A DNA stretch of 24,479 nt, from the NCBI GenBank assembly GCA_019695455.1, contig JAEUAC010000314.1, forward strand, positions 1-24,479. Reading direction: 5' to 3'. Positions within the stretch are counted from its first letter, which is position 1. Every line of letters starts with the position of its first letter. Under the pieces are notes generated by a model, which worked only from the letters and a program-made list of their open reading frames with translations, had not been told where the DNA came from and ran no database searches. This DNA comes from Methylorubrum extorquens (lineage in GTDB: Bacteria; Pseudomonadota; Alphaproteobacteria; Rhizobiales; Beijerinckiaceae). Positions 7,730 through 14,359 of the stretch are shown in pieces. A program made the position numbers and the translations under genes.

Positions 7730-8026
7730 ATGAGCGTGGCCGACGAGGCGATCGAGGAGACCATCCTCGCGATGGTGGCCGAGCGGGGTGCGGGCAAGAC
7801 GATCTGCCCGTCCGAGGCGGCCCGGGCGCTCGGCGGCACGAAGCCGGAGGGCTGGAGCCCGCTCATGCCGCGCGTGCGCCGCATCGCCGTGCGCCTCATG
7901 AAGGAGGGCCGCATCGTGATCCGCCGGAAGGGGAAGCCCGTGGATCCCGACGACTTCCGCGGCATCTACCGGCTCGGGCCGCCCGAGGCGGGACCGGGCG
8001 GCGAGGACGGATCCGGCGAAGGGTAG
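7730..8026 (+). CDS. DUF3253 family small protein
   Basis: A 98-residue protein matching the DUF3253 family. These are small, probably winged-helix-like proteins of unknown role. Diagnostic phrases are TICPSEAARALG at about 24-35, WSPLMPRVRRIAVRLM at about 42-57, and GRIVIRRKGKPVDPDDFRG before GIYRL. GAGGA (7719-7723) lies just before the ATG as ribosome binding site. The conserved domain ends near residue 82. The remaining Gly/Pro-rich tail is the part that overlaps the convergent YdcF-like gene. No partner or ligand can be assigned. Confidence 0.85.
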   Translation: MSVADEAIEETILAMVAERGAGKTICPSEAARALGGTKPEGWSPLMPRVRRIAVRLMKEGRIVIRRKGKPVDPDDFRGIYRLGPPEAGPGGEDGSGEG

Positions 8027-8790
8027 AGGGCGCTCGTCCGGTCGGTCAGCCGGTAGGCGAGGAGGCCGAGCCATTCCTTGACGGCGTCGTCCACGCGGGA
8101 GAGGCCCGCCGCCACGCTGTCCTGGCCGGAGAGGGCGCCCGGTACCGTCAGGTAGTCCACCGGAAAGGCCGTCATGGCGAGCCCGGCGCGGCGGAAGCAG
8201 CCCATGGCGCGGGGCATGTGGCGGGCCGAGGTGACGAGCAGCCAGCGCTCGCCCGGCTTCGGCGCGACGAGCGTCGCGGCGTGGGTCGCGTTCTCCCAGG
8301 TGTTGCGCGACGTCCGGTCGTAGCGGATCCGCTCGGCCGGCAGGCCGGCCACCGCCGCGAACCGCGCCACGATGTCGGCCTCCGCCGGCTCGCCCTCCGC
8401 GCCGCCGCCCGCGAACACGAGGACCGCCTCCGGGTGCCGGCGCGCGAGATCGGCCATGTAGAGGACGCGCTCGTTCGCCTCGCCCATCGAGAGCTGGTCG
8501 CGGACCTGGCTGATCTCCGTGTAGATGCCGCCGCCGAGGACGACGATGCCGTCGACGCGTCCCTCGTCCCGATAGGCGGGGAAGCGCTGCTCCAGCGGCA
8601 GGAGGAGGGCGGTGCCCACGGGCGCGAAGCCGAGGACGAGCAGGAGCACCGTGCCGCCGATCGCGGCCGCGAGGCCCGCCGTCGCAAGCGGGCCGACGAA
8701 GGCCGCGACCAGGCCCGCCGCGACCACCAGGACCAGGAAGGTCGACGGGACGGCGAACGCCCAGGCGACCTTCGACAGGACGTAGAACAC
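7966..8790 (-). CDS. YdcF/SanA-like (DUF218) membrane-anchored protein
   Basis: A 274-residue protein with two N-terminal hydrophobic helices (about 13-34 and 37-60) followed by a DUF218 domain. The domain shows GIVVLGGGI near 81-89, VLVFAGGGAEGEPAEAD, the RTSRNTWENA motif and LLVTSARHMPRA. Related proteins (ElyC, SanA, YdcF) affect envelope integrity and peptidoglycan precursor supply; the biochemical reaction is uncertain. The start is GTG 8788-8790 on the minus strand, 13 bases after the RraA-like gene, so it is the last gene of that operon. Its Pro/Ser-rich C-terminal tail overlaps the DUF3253 gene by 61 bases in the convergent direction. Confidence 0.85.
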   Translation of the reverse strand: MFYVLSKVAWAFAVPSTFLVLVVAAGLVAAFVGPLATAGLAAAIGGTVLLLVLGFAPVGTALLLPLEQRFPAYRDEGRVDGIVVLGGGIYTEISQVRDQLSMGEANERVLYMADLARRHPEAVLVFAGGGAEGEPAEADIVARFAAVAGLPAERIRYDRTSRNTWENATHAATLVAPKPGERWLLVTSARHMPRAMGCFRRAGLAMTAFPVDYLTVPGALSGQDSVAAGLSRVDDAVKEWLGLLAYRLTDRTSALYPSPDPSSPPGPASGGPSR

Positions 8791-8803
8791 GGGCCGCCGC
8801 CGC

Positions 8804-9508
8804 TCAGCCGCGGTGGGTCTCGGCCTCGTAGCGCGCCTTCGTCTCGGCGTTCATCGGGTAGAGGCCGGGCAAGGGCACGCCCTTCTCCACCTCCTTCATG
8901 ATCCACATCTCCAGGAGCTCCTGGTCGGGCCCCGCCTTGGCGACGTCCGCCACGAGCGCCGCCGGGATGACGACGCAGCCGTCGCCGTCCGCCACGATCA
9001 CGTCGTTCGGGAACACGGCCGTGCCGCCGCAGCCGATCGGCTCGTTCCAGCCGACGAAGGTGAGGCCCGTCACGGAGGAGGGCGCCGCGATGCCGTCGCA
9101 CCAGACGGGGAGGTTCGTCGATTCGACGCCGATCCCGTCGCGGATGACGCCGTCGGTCACCATGGCCTGCACGCCGCGCTTCTTCATGCGGGCGCAGAGG
9201 ATGTCGCCGAACACGCCCGCATCCGTCACGCCCATGGCGTCGATGACGGCGATGCAGCCCTCCGGCATCGCCTCGATGGCGGCCCGGGTGGAGATCGGCG
9301 AGGACCACGATTCCGGCGTCGCGAGATCCTCGCGCGCCGGCACGAAGCGGAGCGTGAAGGCCGGGCCGACGATGCGCTCGCCCGCGTGGAAGGTCGGCTT
9401 CGGACCGCGCATCCAGGTGCGCCGGATGCCCTTCTTCAGGAGCACGGTGTGGATCGTCCCCGTCGAGGTGGCGCGGAGCGCGTCGGCGAGGGCCTTGTCG
9501 AGGGTCAT
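8804..9508 (-). CDS. RraA-like / HMG aldolase family protein
   Basis: A 234-residue member of the RraA-like fold. The family includes divalent-metal 4-hydroxy-4-methyl-2-oxoglutarate aldolases, oxaloacetate decarboxylases and the RNase E inhibitor RraA. The full aldolase signature G-D-x20-R-D is visible: G101-D102 to R123-D124, with VTDG just before. That argues for an active metal-dependent aldolase or decarboxylase rather than a pure RNase regulator. The start ATG (9506-9508) has GAAGGA 7 bases upstream, overlapping the stop of the aldo/keto reductase. It is the middle gene of akr-rraA-ydcF. The C-terminal extension after about residue 195 is longer than in E. coli RraA (about 160 residues). 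Confidence 0.86.
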   Translation of the reverse strand: MTLDKALADALRATSTGTIHTVLLKKGIRRTWMRGPKPTFHAGERIVGPAFTLRFVPAREDLATPESWSSPISTRAAIEAMPEGCIAVIDAMGVTDAGVFGDILCARMKKRGVQAMVTDGVIRDGIGVESTNLPVWCDGIAAPSSVTGLTFVGWNEPIGCGGTAVFPNDVIVADGDGCVVIPAALVADVAKAGPDQELLEMWIMKEVEKGVPLPGLYPMNAETKARYEAETHRG

Positions 9509-9518
9509 GCGGGGTCCT

Positions 9519-10358
9519 TCAGGCTGCCTGGTCCCAGGCGGGAGCGAAATCGGGATCGACGACCCGTCCGTCGGGCCGGGCCAGGGACGAGATCTGGGCC
9601 ATCTCGTCGTCGGAGAGCCGGAAGTCGAACACCGCGATGTTCTCGACGATGTGCTTCGGCGTGCCCGATTTCGGGATCGCGATCGTGCCCGGCTGCTGGA
9701 CGTGCCAGCGCAGCACCACCTGCGACACCGTGCGGCCGTGCCGGCCGGCGATGGAGCGCAGCACCGGATCCTCGAACACGCCGCTGCGGCCGAGCGGGCA
9801 ATAGGCCGTCAGGGCCATGTCGTGGCGGCGGCAGGCGGCCCGGACCGCGTCCTGGCCGAGATAGGGGTGGTACTCGACCTGATTCACGACGAGCGGCTCG
9901 TCGGCCAGCGCCACCGCCGCGTCGAGCATGGCGGACGGGTAGTTCGAGACGCCGACATGCCGGGCAAGGCCCCGGCGCTTCATGCGGCAGAGCGCCGCGG
10001 TCGAGTCGCGCAGGGGCACGGCCGAGTTCGGCCAATGGATCAGGAGGAGGTCGACCCGGTCGAGCCCCAGCCGGCCGAGGCTCGCCTCGGCGGAGCGCTC
10101 CAGGGCGTCGGGCGCGATGTCCTCCCACCAGACCTTGGTCGTGACAAAGACCTCGTCGCGCGGGAGGCCGGCCGAGCGCAGGCCCTCTCCGACCTCGCGC
10201 TCGTTGCCGTACATCTTGGCCGTGTCGACGTGGCGGTAGCCGGAGGCGAGGGCCGTCTCGACTGCCCGGATGCAGACCTCGCCCGACAGCGGCCAGGTGC
10301 CGAGGCCGATGCAGGGGATGGACGCGCCGTTGGCGTCGACTCGATGGGCTTCGGGCAT
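9519..10358 (-). CDS. Aldo/keto reductase (AKR superfamily)
   Basis: An NADPH-dependent oxidoreductase of the 2,5-diketo-gluconate reductase type, 279 residues. The catalytic tetrad is complete: Asp and Tyr in DTAKMYGNE, Lys in TKVWW and His in LIHWP. IPKSG near the end belongs to the cofactor phosphate site. I place the start at ATG 10356-10358 because GGAAGGAC precedes it at good spacing; a longer frame to 10406 adds 16 residues without family features. First gene of the minus-strand operon with the RraA-like and YdcF-like genes (10-base gap). Substrate unknown; pairing with an aldolase-type protein suggests carbohydrate-derived aldehydes or keto acids, which is inference only. Confidence 0.9.
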   Translation of the reverse strand: MPEAHRVDANGASIPCIGLGTWPLSGEVCIRAVETALASGYRHVDTAKMYGNEREVGEGLRSAGLPRDEVFVTTKVWWEDIAPDALERSAEASLGRLGLDRVDLLLIHWPNSAVPLRDSTAALCRMKRRGLARHVGVSNYPSAMLDAAVALADEPLVVNQVEYHPYLGQDAVRAACRRHDMALTAYCPLGRSGVFEDPVLRSIAGRHGRTVSQVVLRWHVQQPGTIAIPKSGTPKHIVENIAVFDFRLSDDEMAQISSLARPDGRVVDPDFAPAWDQAA

Positions 10359-10506
10359 GTCCGTCCTTCCGGGATCCCTGGTGCGATCCTGCGCAGCCGA
10401 CGTCAATGCGCGAAGTCCCGATCGGTCGCCGTGAACCGGACGTCGCCCGCGTCATTATCCGCCCACGCTCTTCCGCAGGGCCGCTCGGGACCGTTAGTAG
10501 ATCTGC
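10359..10506. promoter_or_regulatory. Divergent intergenic region between the aldo/keto reductase and LOV kinase genes
   Basis: This 148-base gap must hold promoters for both directions. A loose plus-strand candidate is GTGAAC (10431-10436) with CATTAT (10453-10458) 16 bases later. I do not see a clear operator or an extracytoplasmic-function sigma motif. The LOV kinase start at 10507 has no good Shine-Dalgarno. Confidence 0.3.
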
Positions 10507-12210
10507 ATGGCCAAGCCAGGGGAAGACGCGTCCGGATTGCCCGCGGACGGCACGATGGAGGGCGGCGGACAGGAGCCTCTGGGCCGGCCGGGCCACCGTC
10601 ACTGGCGCCAGAGCACCATCACGCATCCGGGGCTCGAGGATCGCGGCGACGTCTTCTTCGCGGCCGTCGAGATGACCCGGATGCCGATGATCCTGTCGGA
10701 CCCGCGGCAGCCCGACAACCCTGTCGTCTTCGCCAACAACGCGTTCCTCGATCTCACCGGATACGAGACGCACGAGATCATCGGCCGCAACTGCCGCTTC
10801 CTCCAAGGCGCCCAGACGAGCCGCGAGACCGTGCGCGAGCTGCGCGAGGCCATCGCCGCCCGGGACGCGATCAGCGTCGAGCTCCTGAACTACCGCCGCG
10901 ACGGGTCCGCCTTCTGGAACGCCGTCTTCATCGGGCCGGTCTACGATCCCGCCGGGGAACTGCTCTACTTCTTCGCGAGCCAGCTCGACGTGACGCGCCG
11001 CCGGGAATCCGAGCAGGCGGCCCGCCAATCGCAGAAGATGGAGGCGATCGGCCAGCTCACGGCCGGCCTCGCACACGACTTCAACAACCTGCTCCACGTG
11101 ATCGGCGGCAGCCTGGAGCGGATCGTCGCCAAGCGCGACGATCCCGACCGCATGGAGCGCTACCTCGCCGCGGCGTCCGCCGCTGCCGAACGCGGCGCCA
11201 AGCTGACCCGCCAGCTCCTCGCCTTCGCCCGGCGCAGCCGGCTCGAGCCGAAGGCGGTGGAGCTCTCGGGCCTGATCGGCTCGATCGGCGAGCTCCTCGA
11301 CTCGACGGTCGGCGCGAAGGCCGAGCTGCAGCTCAACCTGCGCCGCAAGCTGCCCTCCGTGCAGGTGGATCCGAACCATCTCGAGATGGCGCTCCTGAAC
11401 GTCCTCATCAACGCGCGCGACGCGATGCCGAACGGCGGGACGGTGACGGTCGAGACGCGCGCCGTGACGATCGAGGCCGGCGTCGCGGGCAAGGAGATCG
11501 AGCCGGGGAACTACGTCCAGCTCGCCGTGCGGGACGAAGGCTCGGGCATGAGCCCCGCCGTCCTGGCGCGGGCGACCGAGCCCTTCTTCACGACGAAGCC
11601 CGCCGGACAGGGCACCGGGCTCGGTCTTGCGATGGCGCACGGCTTCGCCCGCCAATCCGGCGGAACGCTCGAGATCGAGACGGCCGAGGGCGCAGGCACC
11701 ACGATCAGCATGCTCTTCCCCGTGCTCGAGGACCGGGCCCGGCCGGCGCCGAAGACGTCCGGGACGGACAGGCCGGGCGTGACGGGGGCGGGCCTCGTGC
11801 TCGTCGTCGACGATTCCGAGGAGATCGCGACGCTCGCGGGCGAGACGCTCGAGGAGGTCGGCTTCGACGTCGTGATCGCCCATAACGGCGAGGCCGCCCT
11901 GAAGGCCTTCGACGAGCGGGGTGCGGGCGCCTTCGCGCTCGTCTTCTCGGACGTGATCATGCCGGGCGGCATGAACGGGCTCGTCCTGGCGGCCGCGATC
12001 CGCGAACGCGACCCCGCCGTGCCGATCCTGATGACGACCGGCTACAACGACGAGATGGCGCTGGACGGGCCGCGGCCCGAGGCCATGGACGTCATCGGCA
12101 AGCCCTATCGCCGCAGCGAGCTGGTCGACCGCGTGATGTCCGCCATCCGGAGCGGTTCGCGGTCGGGCCCGGGGCGGCGCACCTCCGATTTCGGCGTGGC
12201 GCACGCCTGA
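10507..12210 (+). CDS. LOV-domain blue-light hybrid histidine kinase with receiver domain
   Basis: A 567-residue soluble photoreceptor kinase. Order: variable N-terminus (1-45), LOV/PAS domain (about 48-165), short coiled linker, HisKA dimerisation/phosphoacceptor helix, HATPase_c and C-terminal receiver. The LOV core is canonical: GRNCRFLQG with flavin-adduct C96, N128 and N138 contacting flavin, and Q159 (FFASQLD). The phosphoacceptor is H190 in AHDFNNLL. ATPase boxes: N302 (INARDAM), DEGSGM at 343-348, EPFFTTK, GTGLGLA at 369-375. Receiver: DD at 435-436, phosphoacceptor D482, K532. No membrane segments, so cytoplasmic. The ATG lacks a good ribosome site; ATG 10555, preceded by GGACGG, is a plausible shorter start. 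No output regulator is adjacent. It converges on the GST gene with only 6 bases between. Confidence 0.93.
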   Translation: MAKPGEDASGLPADGTMEGGGQEPLGRPGHRHWRQSTITHPGLEDRGDVFFAAVEMTRMPMILSDPRQPDNPVVFANNAFLDLTGYETHEIIGRNCRFLQGAQTSRETVRELREAIAARDAISVELLNYRRDGSAFWNAVFIGPVYDPAGELLYFFASQLDVTRRRESEQAARQSQKMEAIGQLTAGLAHDFNNLLHVIGGSLERIVAKRDDPDRMERYLAAASAAAERGAKLTRQLLAFARRSRLEPKAVELSGLIGSIGELLDSTVGAKAELQLNLRRKLPSVQVDPNHLEMALLNVLINARDAMPNGGTVTVETRAVTIEAGVAGKEIEPGNYVQLAVRDEGSGMSPAVLARATEPFFTTKPAGQGTGLGLAMAHGFARQSGGTLEIETAEGAGTTISMLFPVLEDRARPAPKTSGTDRPGVTGAGLVLVVDDSEEIATLAGETLEEVGFDVVIAHNGEAALKAFDERGAGAFALVFSDVIMPGGMNGLVLAAAIRERDPAVPILMTTGYNDEMALDGPRPEAMDVIGKPYRRSELVDRVMSAIRSGSRSGPGRRTSDFGVAHA

Positions 12211-12216
12211 GGCGGG

Positions 12217-12837
12217 CTACTCGACCGCGAGGGACAGCATCCGGGTCGCTCCGGGCCGGGCCTTCAGGCGTCCGTACCAGGCGAGGACGTTCGGACGCTC
12301 GATTCTGTCGAGCGGCAGGCCGAGCCAGCGATGGATCATGAGGCCCGCCGGGATGTCCGCCACCGTGAACGCCTCGCCGGCGAGGTAGGGCGTCTCGGCC
12401 AGCACGGTATCGAGGATCGCCGCCATGGCCTCGAACCGGGCGGCGGAGCGCGCGATCGCGCCCGCGTCGCGCTGGTCGGGCGGGGTCCGGATCAGGCCCG
12501 CGAAGGCGTCGCGCATGACCGGGTTGGCCGTCGCGCTCTGCCATTCCATCCAGCGATCGGCGTCGGCCCGGCCGCGCAGGTCGGACGGCCAGAGCGATCC
12601 GCCGGCGTGCTTCGTCGCGAGATAGCGGACGATCGCGTTCGATTCCCACAGCACGAAACCGCTGTCCTCGAGCACCGGCACGAGGCCGTTCGGGTTCAGG
12701 GCCCGGTAGGCGGGCGTGTCCACGATGCCGAAGGCGCCGCCGGCATCGACATGCTCGTGCGCCAGGCCGAGCTCGTCGAGCGTCCAGGCGACCTTCTGCA
12801 CGTTGATGGACGAGAACCGCCCCCAGAGCTTCAACAT
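12217..12837 (-). CDS. Glutathione S-transferase family protein
   Basis: A 206-residue cytosolic GST. The thioredoxin-like N-terminal domain (about 1-80) has the start KLWGRFSSINVQKV, the cis-proline segment NGLVPVLED and the WESNAIVRYLA glutathione-binding segment. The all-alpha C-terminal domain contains FTVADIPAG, the N-capping box of GSTs. The candidate catalytic serines are in FSSIN (residues 8-12). The ATG at 12835-12837 has GGAG about 9 bases upstream. It lies 33 bases after the LprI-like gene and is probably the last gene of the lysozyme operon. Substrate class is not determinable from sequence. Confidence 0.9.
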   Translation of the reverse strand: MLKLWGRFSSINVQKVAWTLDELGLAHEHVDAGGAFGIVDTPAYRALNPNGLVPVLEDSGFVLWESNAIVRYLATKHAGGSLWPSDLRGRADADRWMEWQSATANPVMRDAFAGLIRTPPDQRDAGAIARSAARFEAMAAILDTVLAETPYLAGEAFTVADIPAGLMIHRWLGLPLDRIERPNVLAWYGRLKARPGATRMLSLAVE

Positions 12838-12851
12838 GAGGCGCGTCTCCG

Positions 12852-12871
12852 GCCCGGCGCGTCGCCCGGGC
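12852..12871. terminator. Weak hairpin at the end of the LprI-like gene
   Basis: GCCCGG (12852-12857) pairs with CCGGGC (12866-12871) across an 8-base loop. It lies between the LprI-like gene and the GST gene, touching the stop codon of the former. It could reduce read-through into the GST gene. No T-run follows and the stem is short. Confidence 0.25.
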
Positions 12872-13368
12872 TATGGGTCGGTGAAGGTCTCGAGCCAGAT
12901 CGCCTGCCGGGCCGTCTCGGCGAGCACGCAATCGCCTGCGAGCAGTGTCGCGCCCGTGCCGCCCTCCATGGGGAGCCGCGCGGCGTCGCACTTGCGATCC
13001 CGAAAGGCGATCCAGGCCCGCTGCGCGTCGCGCAGGATGTCCGCGCCCTTGAGCCGGCGATCGCCGTCGCGCACGGCATCGACCTTGCCGCGATCGCTCG
13101 CGAGCGCAGCCCGATAGGCGGCGTTGAGGCGGACGTCCCAGGCGGCCGTCTCGCGGGCCGTGCAATCGGCCATGCCGACGGTCGTGCCGCCGTCCGGACG
13201 CGACAGGCAGGGGCCCTGGATCGCGCCGATGCAGGTCTCCGCGCCGCGCTTCGCGACGGAGGCTGCCGCGAGGCAGGTGGAGAGCGCCGCGCCGTCGCCG
13301 GTCCCGCCCGCCGCCGAGGCGGACCCCGCGAGACCGAGGGCGAGGATCGCCGGCGCCAGCAGCCTCAT
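12871..13368 (-). CDS. Secreted DUF1311 / LprI-like protein
   Basis: A 165-residue exported protein. It has a Sec signal peptide (about 1-20, ending SASA), then a cysteine-rich body with six Cys (32, 46, 54, 69, 127, 147), enough for three disulfides in the periplasm. The DUF1311 signature is clear: DCTARETAAWDVRLNAAY (about 68-85) and LRDAQRAWIAFRDRKCD (about 112-128). DUF1311 includes LprI of Mycobacterium tuberculosis, a lysozyme inhibitor; most members are uncharacterised. The ATG at 13366-13368 overlaps the lysozyme stop (ATGA), so translation is coupled. The frame stays open further upstream, but that part is the lysozyme gene out of frame. Confidence 0.86.
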   Translation of the reverse strand: MRLLAPAILALGLAGSASAAGGTGDGAALSTCLAAASVAKRGAETCIGAIQGPCLSRPDGGTTVGMADCTARETAAWDVRLNAAYRAALASDRGKVDAVRDGDRRLKGADILRDAQRAWIAFRDRKCDAARLPMEGGTGATLLAGDCVLAETARQAIWLETFTDP

Positions 13369-14189
13369 CGCGACGCGTAGGCGGACGTCGAACACACGTG
13401 GCGCGGGTCGCAATCGTTCTTCAGGAACGCGAGCCATTCCCGCTCGGAGCCGTAGAACGCGTTGCGGTCGACGTCGCCCTTGATGCCGGGCACGCGGCCC
13501 GTCGTCGTGTACTGCCACATGGTCCAGCGCCGGTCGCGATAGCGGACATGCGGCTCGGCCGCCGTCGAGCGGATCCAGTGCGGGTAGTCGGTCAGCTCGC
13601 CTTCCAGGATCTCGGCGTGGAAGGTGATGTCCGTGTAGATGATCGGCTTCTTGCCGGTATGCCGCTCCATCTCGTGCAGCATGTGGCGGATCATCGAGAG
13701 CGCGTGCTCCTTCGAGACCTTGCGCGGGCACTTCTTGGATTCGCCGTTCCACTCGACGTCGAGCACGGGCGGCATCGCGCCCGGATCGTTCGGAACCACC
13801 TGCTTGAACCAGCGCGCCTGGTCGGCGGCGGAGCGGCACCAGAACATGAAGTGGTAGGCGCCGCGGGAGACGCCGTTGCGGCGCGCGCCCTCCCAGTTCT
13901 CGAGGAAGCGCTCGTCGACGTGGTCGCCGCCCTCGGTCGCCTTGATGAAGGCGAACTGCGTGCCGGAGGCCGCGACGGAGGCCCAGTCGATCCGGCCCTG
14001 CCATTTCGAGACGTCGATGCCGTGGATCGGCAGCCTGTGGGCGGAGGCGACGCCCGGATGAGGCCGCGTGTCGCCGAGCTTGTCGAAGCTCGACTGGCCG
14101 GCGCAGGAGGCGAGGGCGATGGCCAGGGCGCCGATCGTCACGGCGCGGACGAGGCGGGAGAACGGGAGGGCACGGGCGACGAGAGGCAT
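13365..14189 (-). CDS. GH25 family lysozyme, predicted lipoprotein
   Basis: A peptidoglycan muramidase of glycoside hydrolase family 25. With the start at 14187-14189 the protein has 274 residues. The N-terminal hydrophobic segment ends in the lipobox LASC with C29, so it is probably a lipoprotein. The GH25 core runs from about residue 55: GIDVSKWQG (D59), AFIKATEGG, AYHFMFW, the catalytic LDVEW (D144 and E146), IIYTD and GDVDRNAF near the end. Four extra Cys (118, 154, 260, 266) may form disulfides. A frame from 14219 adds 10 residues; I prefer 14189 because GGAG precedes it and the lipoprotein signal is then of normal length. First gene of the lysozyme-LprI-GST unit. Confidence 0.9.
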   Translation of the reverse strand: MPLVARALPFSRLVRAVTIGALAIALASCAGQSSFDKLGDTRPHPGVASAHRLPIHGIDVSKWQGRIDWASVAASGTQFAFIKATEGGDHVDERFLENWEGARRNGVSRGAYHFMFWCRSAADQARWFKQVVPNDPGAMPPVLDVEWNGESKKCPRKVSKEHALSMIRHMLHEMERHTGKKPIIYTDITFHAEILEGELTDYPHWIRSTAAEPHVRYRDRRWTMWQYTTTGRVPGIKGDVDRNAFYGSEREWLAFLKNDCDPRHVCSTSAYASR

Positions 14190-14359
14190 CGCGGGGGATC
14201 GCTCCGGAGACTCGAACATTGGCCGTATCGATTGGGCGCGGACCCGTTAACAGGCATTTGAGCTTTTCCGTTCGCTTTCCCGAAAGGCGTGTCGTTCGGG
14301 CGACGGGCGCGGTTTTCGTCCGGTAGGGTTAAGCTCCCCGCGACAGCGACGGATCGGTG
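14190..14359. promoter_or_regulatory. Divergent intergenic region between the lysozyme and amidase genes
   Basis: About 170 bases separate the two divergent starts, and the middle is less GC-rich than its surroundings. An imperfect inverted sequence, CGCTTTCCCGAAAGGCG, occurs near 14274-14290. I see no convincing -35/-10 pair for either gene, though promoters for both must lie here. Confidence 0.3.

Noticed and set aside
8898..11885. A 995-codon plus-strand frame crossing the RraA-like, aldo/keto reductase and LOV kinase genes
   Set aside because: It spans three well-supported genes on both strands and shows no family motif.
9505..12204. An 899-codon minus-strand frame opposite the LOV kinase
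   Set aside because: Low-complexity translation, conflicts with the LOV kinase and runs out of frame through the aldo/keto reductase gene.
12871..14004. A long fused protein containing the LprI-like domain at its C-terminus
   Set aside because: The upstream part is the lysozyme gene read out of frame. A signal peptide begins at 13368 in an ATGA overlap with the lysozyme stop.
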